Assembly: GCA_000238975.1 (NCBI GenBank)
Contig: CP002295.1
Location: forward strand, 372,001 to 436,000
Length of the DNA: 64,000 nt
Reading direction: 5' to 3'
Source of the DNA: Serratia symbiotica str. 'Cinara cedri'
Lineage (GTDB): Bacteria; Pseudomonadota; Gammaproteobacteria; Enterobacterales; Enterobacteriaceae
Below the pieces are notes generated by a model. That model was not told where the DNA came from. It did no database searches and saw nothing but the letters and a program-made list of their open reading frames with translations. Each line of letters begins with the position of its first letter. The first letter of the stretch is position 1. The translations under genes and the position numbers were made by a program. Of the stretch, positions 55,433 through 64,000 are shown piece by piece.

Positions 55433-55638
55433 TTACCAATAAATTAGTAATAGCATAAGCCTATGCCCCTTAATAAAGGACGGTAACGTATTATCCGTAG
55501 CGATATTATTTAGTACCTTTACATAAAGGTAAGCATATAAGATATCTAGCTAAAATTTTACACTAATTCTTGCGTAAATGAATATTGTCTCACAGTAATA
55601 ATTTTTGCATATTTTTTCTTTAAGAAAATTTACTTCAT
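55433..55638 (-). pseudogene. yaeP: yaeP fossil
   Basis: YaeP is a small conserved protein of unknown function encoded just upstream of rof. On the minus strand from ATG at 55638 the sequence reads MK-stop-IFLKKKYAKI, matching MEKYCELIRKRYAEI, and later NNIATDNTLPSFIKG then LLLIYW-stop, matching NEMAADDALSEAVRE and NLLVSDYV. At least one frameshift and several stops lie between. Total length is close to the 66-codon gene. It is more decayed than rof. The pair keeps the ancestral order and strand. Confidence 0.7.
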
Positions 55639-57440
55639 CGAAAATTAATGTAGTGATGAAGGATAGGCTTATTAATTCCCCTGATTTAGAAGACTATAGC
55701 ACAGCAATGGTGAGGTTATTAATTATTATACGTAGCTAGATTAAGTGAACTATTTCGTAATAAAATTACGTGATCTCCTATAGTAGATAAAAGTAATTAT
55801 TTATTAGGAAATGATGAATATTACTGATACAGATTGTAACTAGTATTGTGATATTGTATATATTTCAGTATGGCTTGCTCTGAAAAATGATAGACATAAT
55901 GTAAAATATCTGTTTTAAGGAACTTTTTAATAAATAACTTATATCTAATAATGAGATTAATAGCTAGATATCTAAAAAATTACTAAGATAGTTATAATAT
56001 TTTAATTTATCAGTGTGAAATTATACTATTAAAAATAGAAAAATATATATCTGCAAAAGAGTAACATAACTAATTATGTTGTTTTTATTATTTTCGATGT
56101 ACTATGTCAGTATAAGACTATTTTTATCAAGAATTCATATCTTAAAGACCAGCTAAATATTTTAAGATATGATGAATATAGTTAAATAAAATATCACTAG
56201 CAATTAGTTATCAAGATAATAAATTTATTAAATTATTATGTAAATTAACTCTAATTTTGTAGATCATACTGTTAGTTAGTATTTTGGATGCATTTAATAG
56301 TGTAGAAGATACTGTATAATAGATTTATGATAAAAATTTAAGCACGTTTTTAGATAATTAGTTATCGATATTTTCGATAGTTTTAATGTGTTATAGTTTA
56401 TAACTATGGTTATCACTATAATTAGAAAATTTCTAGTGCTGTGATACTGATAATATTCTAGAGATATAGATGCTTAGTTATTAATAAGGTATATTTAATA
56501 TAAGATAGAAATCTGAAGACATATTAACGCTCTAAATATAAATAATCAATTATAATTACCTGCGCTGTATATGTGATAATTAGCTTGCTAATGTATGAAT
56601 AAAAATTCAATATTTATCATTTCTACATAGATATAAATATGTTTAATCTATTAAAAAATCTGCTAGTATTTTATTATGATTTTATCAGTGCCGCAGGCAT
56701 AGTAATGATTAATATCTATGGATATTGTTGTTAGCAGTTAATCTATAATAACGAATGGATATAATAGGTATTAGGCAATTATCGTATAAAATGCGCGCAA
56801 GGTATTTTAGATAACTAAATTAATTTTATAATTCTATTGTTAGGAGGTTAAAATATATAAAGTTAATATTAGTTTTTTGTATTGTAAATGACAAAATCAG
56901 GAAGATTAAAAATATTTTTATTAAAAAATTATTATATTTTTACTTTTAATAAATAGTGGTAAATTTTGATTGATATTAAGTTATTTTTTGTATTATTGTT
57001 ACTTTTCTGCTTTGATTGAACTAGATTAGAAATAATATTTTTGGTAGTAGTATTAAAGAAGTGTACTTATTTAATTAGTCTATATTTATTTATAATATAG
57101 GCAAAAGTGCTATTTTAGTTGGGTAAGTAGTGTATGATAATTAGATTAAGGTTGTGTTTCAATTTATTTTAAGATTTATTATATCGTCTAATATTGAGTA
57201 AACAATTTTATATTTAATATGGGTATAAGATACATCATTATATGTATTTATCTATTTTAAATATTTTATTATGTTTTACTAAGTAAATATAATATGCTGA
57301 TAAACGACAAAGATCAGTGATATTACTATATCAGAGATATAATTATTTACAAATAATATTATATAAAATATCTTGTAGTAAAATAATGATTTTATAATAA
57401 AGAGAAGTATATACATTGAATAATGTCGTGCTTACAATTA
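55639..57440. other. Gene-free stretch between yaeP fossil and proS
   Basis: yaeQ, arfB and nlpE lie here in E. coli. I could read none of them. Composition is extremely AT-rich, with stops in all frames. There is no obvious terminator between the convergent ends. The loss of arfB and nlpE from this locus is inferred from absence only. Confidence 0.55.
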
Positions 57441-59165
57441 CTATTGTTTAATATTTTCCAGTAGAAAATGGATGATTTTATCAGATTCAATCATTTTCTT
57501 CTCATTGCTACGGCGATTTTTATATTCAATATATTTACTATCAATATTGCGGTCACTAATAACAATAGTATGTGGTATGCCGAGTAATTCCATATCACCA
57601 AACATCACACCAGGGCGTTCTTTTCGGTCATCAAGAAGTACATCTATTCCATGAGAACACAGTGTAGCATATAAAGATTCGGCCATATCTTGTACGCGAA
57701 AAGACTTATGAATATTGATGGGCAGAATAGCTACTTGGAAGGGTGCTATTGCATCTGACCAAATAATACCACGTGCATCATGGTTTTGTTCTATGGCAGC
57801 AGCCACCACGCGAGTTAGTCCGATACCATAACAGCCCATACTAAGCAATATATTGCGTCCATTTGCATCTTGTACGGTAGCGTTCATCGCTGCTGCGTAT
57901 TTGGTACCGAGCTGAAAGATATGCCCTACTTCGATACCACGTTTAATCAACAGCGTACCTCTGCCATCTGGGCTAGTATCGCCTGCTACTACATTACGGA
58001 TATCAGCAACTTGTAGAAGCAATAGATCATGTTGATAGTTAAGGTCAAAATAGTATTTATCTTTAATGTTAGTATTGATAGTAAAATTATTCATTGCTGC
58101 GACACTGTAGTCAGCAATAATTGGCATTTGTATTTTTTTAATAAATTCTAATGCTTTAGTAGGGTCTATATTATTAACGGTACCAATTTCTTCTTTAGTT
58201 GCAAATGTAAGCGGTGTAGCAATATGTACTAGCTTTTCAGCTTTAATTTTATTTAACGTATGATCTCCACGTACTAATAGGGCAATGAACTTATAGCCAC
58301 TATCTTTAGTTGCGCGTACAAGTAGTATCTTTACGGTTTTCTCTATTGGTAATTGTAATTTTTTAGGTAAATTTGTAATTGTTTTTGTATTTGATGTATT
58401 GACTATGCGTAGTATATCTTTTTCTACCGTATATTTGTGTATAGGAGCTAGAGATTCTGCTAGTTCAATATTGGCAGCATAATTAGAATTAGTAGAGAAT
58501 ACAATATAGTCTTCACCGGTATCAGCTAAAACTTGGAATTCATGTGATGTATTGCCACCTATTGAACCAGTATCAGCATGGACTGGGCGGAAATCTAGCT
58601 CCATGCGTCTGAATATTTTATTGTAGGCATGGTACATGGCATTGTAGGTTATCTGTAGAGATTCTTGTGAAGTATGGAACGAATAAGCATCTTTCATTAG
58701 GAACTCACGTGAACGCATGACACCAAAACGTGGGCGGATTTCATCACGGAATTTAGTTTGAATCTGAAATAAATTTAATGGCAGTTGTTTATATGAGCTT
58801 ATTTCATTACGGATTAAATCAGTAATAATTTCTTCATGAGTTGGGCCGAGCACAAACTGACGGGCGCCGCGATCGATAAAGCGTAACAACTCTGGGCCAT
58901 ATTGCTCCCAGCGCTCACTTTCTTGCCATAATTCAGCAGGCTGCATGATCGGCATAGATACTTCAATTGCATTAGTGTTATTCATTTCTTCGCGAACAAT
59001 ATTTTCTACCTTTCTTAGAACCCGTAAACCAGTTGGCAGCCACGTATAAAGACCTGAGGCTAACTGGCGAATCATTCCAGCACGTAGCATCAATTTGTGA
59101 CTAATCACTTCAGTATCGGTAGGATTTTCCTTCATAGTAGATAGTAAATATTGACTAGTACGCAT
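57441..59165 (-). CDS. proS: Prolyl-tRNA synthetase ProS
   Basis: ProS charges tRNA-Pro. The protein has 574 aa (E. coli 572), the bacterial type with an editing insertion. It begins [20 protein letters not shown]. Class II motif 1 lies around residues 60-90 ([20 protein letters not shown]), motif 2 is [19 protein letters not shown], and motif 3 is [16 protein letters not shown]. The insertion domain occupies roughly residues 220-410 and is the most diverged part. The anticodon-binding domain follows, with [20 protein letters not shown]. It is on the minus strand, convergent with the tilS side, as in E. coli. Confidence 0.98.
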   Translation of the reverse strand: MRTSQYLLSTMKENPTDTEVISHKLMLRAGMIRQLASGLYTWLPTGLRVLRKVENIVREEMNNTNAIEVSMPIMQPAELWQESERWEQYGPELLRFIDRGARQFVLGPTHEEIITDLIRNEISSYKQLPLNLFQIQTKFRDEIRPRFGVMRSREFLMKDAYSFHTSQESLQITYNAMYHAYNKIFRRMELDFRPVHADTGSIGGNTSHEFQVLADTGEDYIVFSTNSNYAANIELAESLAPIHKYTVEKDILRIVNTSNTKTITNLPKKLQLPIEKTVKILLVRATKDSGYKFIALLVRGDHTLNKIKAEKLVHIATPLTFATKEEIGTVNNIDPTKALEFIKKIQMPIIADYSVAAMNNFTINTNIKDKYYFDLNYQHDLLLLQVADIRNVVAGDTSPDGRGTLLIKRGIEVGHIFQLGTKYAAAMNATVQDANGRNILLSMGCYGIGLTRVVAAAIEQNHDARGIIWSDAIAPFQVAILPINIHKSFRVQDMAESLYATLCSHGIDVLLDDRKERPGVMFGDMELLGIPHTIVISDRNIDSKYIEYKNRRSNEKKMIESDKIIHFLLENIKQ

Positions 59166-61699
59166 AGTATTTATTTCCTTTAGAACTCTAAGTAGCTACC
59201 GGTTGCCAGAAGGTTAATAAAATTTTTAAAAGTTATTTAGTTTATCAGTATATGTAGGTTGCCAAAATAGAGATAATGATATTTTAACGTAGATTAAGAG
59301 ACAAAATTTTATTTTATTAATGTATAATTTACTTTTTAATGTTGATATTAAGTAGCTAAATAATAAAATTTTGTTTTTTTCTTAATATACATTATGTAGC
59401 CGTACTAGTAATGCTGCAGGTTACCTAGGAGTTTAGTATTGACTACTATATATTAGTCTTCATATGAGCTGTGTGAATTTTATGGGTTTATGGGCAATAG
59501 TTATATATTGTGATAAATTTTAAATGTTATGCCAATAATCTTTTATATAAGATTAGAGATTTGGCCTAACTTTGGGATTTTCTATTTTTATAGATAGTGA
59601 TTAGCGCTTAATATGTTATGCATTTTATATCAGTGATTATGTTGTTAGCAGACTACTTTATGTTTATTGTTTGATCTAATATTCTATGCGCTAAGATAAA
59701 TATTTAGCCATTACAATTCTTTATGACAAATGTTAAATAAATATTGAAATTGTATTTTTGTAATAAAAGTAAAATTATTAAAATAGTCTATAGATAATAT
59801 TATAAAATATGCTAGAGATTGTTTGCTAATCCATTAATAATAAAATGGATATTAAAATAGTTATTCTCTTTTAATGAATACCATGATAGACAATATCTTT
59901 TATTAATGTAATATTTATATATTGGATTGTAGTAATAGTTATACTGCTTAAGCCTTAGTGAAATAATTTAGTGTTTTATAAATCTTAAAGTTTATTGCCA
60001 AAAATAAGTAAAAGATATATATGATAGACTATTGGTCAAATATTTTATTAGTAGTTTTACTAACCCTTACAAGGTTTGTAAAATAGAATAAACTTTTTTT
60101 ATAATTCGCTTTATTACTGTTTAAATAAATACTAATCTTATATAAGATTAGTATTTATTTAAAAAATATTATATTTATTGTAGTTGATATAATTTAATTA
60201 TGCTTATATGACAAGCACCTCATATAATGTAATATATATGTTTTGCTAATCATGTATAGAGAGTATTAGTTGTTTTTTTTGAACTTACTTGTGCTAAGTT
60301 CTTATATTTTTAGTACTATGTAATTTAGTTAGCAGCAGATTGATAATTTTTAGCAGATCTAGTTTTTATTGGGATAGTGGTAATAGTTAACGTTTCAGGT
60401 AGATTAAATTTTTGGGTGAATATATTAATGCATTACTGTAAGTATAAAAAATATTTTTTTAAAATTAATTAGTAATGTCATATATAAATATATCAGTCCA
60501 TTGATTAAGTGTGTAGTTAGAATTAATTCATATAATATTTAAAATAAAGATATATCACTATACTCATATCATAGATATGTCAGGTTATATTTTTTATTGT
60601 ACAATATATTTAGAGCTGATAAAATTAAAAATTTATTTAACATAACGCTTAATTAGATTGATTAGTATTATTAATATAATATTAGTTATTATATTAATAT
60701 ATAATTTAGTATATTTTCAGTAACTAATTTTGATCTCAATGTGTGCAGTATTAAAATTATTTTATTGATTTTTATTGTGTTTTATTTTATGTTAATTACT
60801 ATGAATGTCTCATCTATTAATAGATTGTTAATTAATATTTACTAAGTATTACAGGCTTTAGGACAATAGAATTGTCTTATGCTACTGCTTTTAAATGCAA
60901 TAGTATTTATATATTATTGTTAGTCGAGTGCAGATGCTGTTTGCTATCTTGATGATGTTAATAATAACATAATGATTAGAACTAAAGGTCATATTAATAT
61001 TTTTTATCATGTTCATAATGAATATATATTCATTGTATCATGACATTAATGGTTATACTATATTATTAGTAATTTTTATTTTTTAAATAAATAGATTATA
61101 ATTATGATACATTATCTTTTTTATACGTAATAATTTTTAGATTAGTAAGAGTTATGTTTATTTGCTAGTTTTATCAATTGTTGTGGTTTTGTATTGTTTT
61201 TCTCGATCTTTACGTATAAAGTATTCTATGGATACCATAAAGTAATAAAATGTTATTTTATGTAATAACATAAAATTACAGTATTAAAATTATACTAATA
61301 TCATTAAGTATACTTGCATAGTAAAGTAATATATTATTACTTAATAAGTTACTAATTAAATATTAAGTTTTATTTCATATTAGTGCGGCAAAGACAAATT
61401 AGTATTATTTTACTAGTGCTGCACATAGCGTATATTTACCTGCTAGATAAGTAAAAGTTGAATTATATGGTATTTTCATAAAATATAAATATTTTAAAAA
61501 TATTTTATTAATACTAGAAAATTGAATTATATTATTTTTATCATGACATCAGATATTATTTTTTGTATAGAAGTCAATCTTGAAGTTAAAATAGAATATT
61601 TTGAGCATCTAGATGCCCAATATAATCTCTAGTGTTATAGGTCTGACCGAATCAAGTATGTAATATTATTGGCATATGTAGGTTCTTAGGAGTTAGCTA
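59166..61699. other. 2.5-kb gene-free stretch between proS and gmhB
   Basis: In E. coli trmO, rcsF and metQ-metI-metN lie here. I could not read any remnant. The DNA is among the most AT-rich of the window. One perfect 44-bp palindrome (60,120-60,163) stands out and is listed separately. A 13-bp inverted repeat with arms at 59,301-59,313 and 59,362-59,374 is within chance expectation for this composition. Confidence 0.55.
60120..60163. repeat. Perfect 44-bp palindrome
   Basis: The left arm 60,120-60,141 is the exact reverse complement of the right arm 60,142-60,163, with no spacer; the centre reads AATCTTATATAAGATT. The first mismatch is at 60,119/60,164. With this base composition a 22-pair perfect palindrome is far beyond chance in a 64-kb window. 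It lies deep in a gene-free region, 955 bases from proS and 1.5 kb from gmhB. It could be a fresh product of replication template switching, a cruciform-forming site or a strong hairpin in RNA; nothing decides between these. Confidence 0.95.
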
Positions 61700-62260
61700 A
61701 TGATACAATATATTCCAGCTATTTTTCTTGATCGTGACGGCACCATTAATATTGATTATGGTTATGTTTATGATATTGAATGTTTTAAATTTATTAATGG
61801 TGTGATTGATGCATGTTATAATCTTAAAAAAATGGGCTTTGTATTGGTTTTGGTTACTAATCAATCAGGTATAGCGTTTGGTAAGTTTAGCGAAGAGCAA
61901 TTTATTTACTTAACTGAATGGATGTATTGGTTGTTAGTTAATCGAGATGTTCATTTCGATGGTATTTATTTCTGCCCGCATCATCCAGAAGCACTAATAG
62001 AACAATATCGACAAGAATGTAATTGTCGTAAACCAAAGCCAGATATGTTATTATATGCGCAGCGTGCATTGAATATTGATATGGCTGCTTCTTATATGGT
62101 TGGAGATAAAATAGAAGATATGCAGGCAGCAATCGCTGCTGGTGTTGGCACTAAAGTTTTAGTGCGTACAGGAAAGTTAGTAACTGCACAAGATGAGATA
62201 ATAGCTGATTGGGTGCTAAATAGTTTAGCAGATCTTCCGGCAGTTATCAGAAAAAGATAG
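61700..62260 (+). CDS. gmhB: D-glycero-beta-D-manno-heptose 1,7-bisphosphate phosphatase GmhB
   Basis: GmhB removes the 7-phosphate in the synthesis of ADP-heptose for the LPS inner core. The protein has 186 aa (E. coli 191). HAD-family catalytic aspartates are Asp11 and Asp13 in [18 protein letters not shown]. The zinc loop is complete: CPHHP, then [22 protein letters not shown] carries the metal-binding Asp pair. AGGAG precedes the ATG at 61700. Its retention together with lpxA/B/D suggests that the LPS still carries heptose. In E. coli it is followed by rrnH; here by empty DNA. Confidence 0.96.
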   Translation: MIQYIPAIFLDRDGTINIDYGYVYDIECFKFINGVIDACYNLKKMGFVLVLVTNQSGIAFGKFSEEQFIYLTEWMYWLLVNRDVHFDGIYFCPHHPEALIEQYRQECNCRKPKPDMLLYAQRALNIDMAASYMVGDKIEDMQAAIAAGVGTKVLVRTGKLVTAQDEIIADWVLNSLADLPAVIRKR

Positions 62261-63504
62261 TAGCATCTATAATAAAACAATTATGATTTGCTCAAATAAA
62301 ACGCATATTAATTATTTTGCTCTAAATAGAATCTTATATTGTTTTATTAATATTTTCTTTACTCTAATAATCTTAGTTAGATATACCGTGTTCAAGAGAT
62401 AATCTTACATGATTGTTTTTTAGATAAAATTATATTAGTAATTGAAGTAATTGCATACTATATTTGCTATGTTTAATTTGCTATTTTTAATTATTTATTT
62501 TATAAACTATGATTTTATTCAAAATATATTCCTTATGTTTTTATGAAAAATATGATACGATATATTAATATATAGATATGCGCCATCTGTAATACAAAGT
62601 AATTTTTATGTTTTAAAATTATTCTGTATTCTAAAATAATTTCACTTAGTATATTAATAAATTAAAAAAATTACTTTATTTCTATGTATTATCAATATAA
62701 CTGTGATTATCTGAATGATAGATTTATAATTTTATTAATTCTAATAAAGAGTTAGATAAAAAATTTTTAATTTAAAAAAAGTATTCTTGAGCATATATTA
62801 ATACTAGCATTAATTATTATAGCGTTTGAATTTTACTAGAGAACTAAACTTATTTAGTTTACATAACATGTGGCAGAATAATGTCATTATTATTCAATAG
62901 TGGATAATGACATTAATTTGCGTATCTTGTATAGCCTGCCTATATAATTCTCGTTCGAGATGTTTTTAAATCAAAAATTATAGTACCAGAAAGTTTGTTT
63001 CGTGGTGATGACTAATATTAAAGATGTGACTGTACTTCAGATTTATCTACTTTAGTATAATAAATCTATTAACTTTAGTTTTTTAGGTAAGAATATAATT
63101 AAGAATAAGTTCTTAAAATAAGTAGTAAAGTATCATTAGTATTATGCATAAAATTGCATATGTGTTCTCTAGCATAGAGTAGAGTAGAATAGGTTATCTC
63201 TATTTTAGATTATACAATAATCTATATAATAATTTATAAATTATCAATAAGTAGTAATATGTCATCTATAGGATAGTTATTAGTTGATAAAAATATATTA
63301 AGATGATTAGTATGCCTAAATTTATAAAATTTAAAATAATTATTTAATATAGATAATAAGTTATTTAACATAGATAATAATGTTTAATATAGATGATAAA
63401 TAGTTGTTTAACATAGTTAAAAGAGATTTATTGAGATATACCTTTTAGCATATATATCTTTATATCAGTATGCATCCGTAGTTATAGTATAGATTATAGA
63501 AGTA
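62261..63504. other. Gene-free junction between gmhB and pssA
   Basis: 1.2 kb with no gene. An rRNA operon follows gmhB in E. coli, and another lies beside pssA. I found no stretch resembling 16S, 23S, 5S or spacer tRNA here, and kgtP, which would separate pssA from rrnG, is not readable. Short repeats of ATTTAATATAGATAATAA type occur around 63,340-63,400. The interval is probably a collapsed rearrangement junction. Confidence 0.55.
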
Positions 63505-64000
63505 TTATAGTATGTGGTTAATTAATTTGTCTATACTAATACGACGTAGGCGGCGGATTAGTTTACGCACTTGAATAGGGTACTGATGGATACTTTCCAG
63601 CTCTAGATAATTTCCTATGATAGTAGTATAAGTGCGGATACAATCTAGCTCTTTATGTTTTTGTGCGCGCATTTCTTTTTTAGGATCATGGATTAGGATG
63701 GCATTTTCCAGATCTAGTCGCCAAGCACGTGGATTTAAGTTATTTCCTGTGATTAATTGCCAATCTTCATCTATTGATATGCCCTTTAAATGAAAGCTAT
63801 TATCGCCGTTTTTCCATAGGCGAACAATCAGTTGGCCAGTATCAATATAGCGCTGTCTTTGGCTAAGAAAACGTCTTAGATTTATTTCATAAGATAAGGC
63901 AATGCACCGATTATTTGAAATGGCTGGTCTTCTGGAATAAAAAAAATCGTTAGCAGTTTTATCGCCGACAATAATTTCTACTTGCTTTCCCCTACGTAGT
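63505..64000 (-). CDS. pssA: CDP-diacylglycerol-serine O-phosphatidyltransferase PssA, 3' part
   Basis: PssA makes phosphatidylserine from CDP-diacylglycerol and serine, the precursor of phosphatidylethanolamine. Only the last 164 codons lie in the window; the gene continues past 64,000 (E. coli PssA has 451 aa). The frame ends at the stop complement 63505-63507. Clear matches to the phospholipase-D-like E. coli enzyme are VEIIVGDKTANDFFIPEDQP, IIGALPYLYEINLRRFLS, the second active-site region SFHLKGISIDEDWQLITG with its His and Lys, then NNLNPRAWRLDLENAILIHD, and the end KLIRRLRRISIDKLINHIL. Its substrate comes from CdsA. It is on the minus strand facing gmhB, unlike the E. coli arrangement. 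Confidence 0.96.
   Translation of the reverse strand, partial: LRRGKQVEIIVGDKTANDFFYSRRPAISNNRCIALSYEINLRRFLSQRQRYIDTGQLIVRLWKNGDNSFHLKGISIDEDWQLITGNNLNPRAWRLDLENAILIHDPKKEMRAQKHKELDCIRTYTTIIGNYLELESIHQYPIQVRKLIRRLRRISIDKLINHIL

Noticed and set aside
59301-59374. 13-bp inverted repeat with a 48-base spacer
   Set aside because: Made only of A/T-rich arms; inverted repeats of this size at this distance are expected about once or more in a window of this composition.
62261-63504. Search for a residual rRNA operon or spacer tRNA beside gmhB
   Set aside because: No 16S, 23S or 5S consensus stretch and no tRNA fold could be seen; only the synteny argument remains.

Overview
The window looks like part of the chromosome of an insect endosymbiont derived from Enterobacterales and caught midway through genome reduction. 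Every protein I recognise is closest, from memory, to the E. coli/Yersinia/Sodalis type. Gene order is that of an enterobacterium, but base composition is very AT-rich. About 36 kb of the 64 kb (roughly 57%) is protein-coding. The rest is long, almost featureless AT-rich DNA in which decayed genes can still be read in places. I see no insertion sequence, prophage, plasmid gene, CRISPR array, toxin system or rRNA gene. I did not find a new biological system. The interest lies in decay, rearrangement and one damaged essential gene.

Region A (about 1-28,700) follows the E. coli b2832-b2811 neighbourhood: ygdQ, mutH (fossil), rppH, ptsP (fossil), lgt, thyA, recC, recB, recD, one initiator tRNA, mltA, tcdA (fossil), csdE (probable fossil). 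The argA, amiC and ptrA positions are empty or unreadable. Region B (29,592-62,260) follows b0166-b0200: dapD, glnD (fossil), map, rpsB, tsf, pyrH, frr, dxr, uppS, cdsA, rseP, bamA, skp, lpxD, fabZ, lpxA, lpxB, rnhB (fossil), dnaE, accA, tilS, rof and yaeP (fossils), proS, gmhB. Region C (63,505-64,000) is the 3' end of pssA on the minus strand, which in E. coli lies far away next to an rRNA operon. There are therefore two rearrangement junctions, between csdE and dapD and between gmhB and pssA. The second fits an old inversion through rRNA operons that are now gone.

What is kept points to a cell that builds its own Gram-negative envelope. Lipid A (lpxD, lpxA, lpxB), heptose for the LPS core (gmhB), fatty acids (accA, fabZ), phospholipid (cdsA, pssA), undecaprenyl carrier (dxr, uppS), outer-membrane protein assembly (bamA, skp), lipoprotein acylation (lgt), meso-DAP/lysine (dapD) and wall remodelling (mltA) are all present. 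Translation factors and replication (dnaE) are kept, as is a complete RecBCD. Regulation and accessory repair or modification are being lost: nitrogen signalling (ptsP, glnD), mismatch nicking (mutH), RNase HII (rnhB), Rho control (rof) and the ct6A tRNA modification (tcdA, csdE).

The strongest anomaly is frr, the essential ribosome recycling factor. Its frame is broken in a run of six A residues. Removing one A gives exactly 185 codons, so polymerase slippage probably supplies the protein. Comparisons with E. coli proteins were made by eye and from memory; no database search was run.
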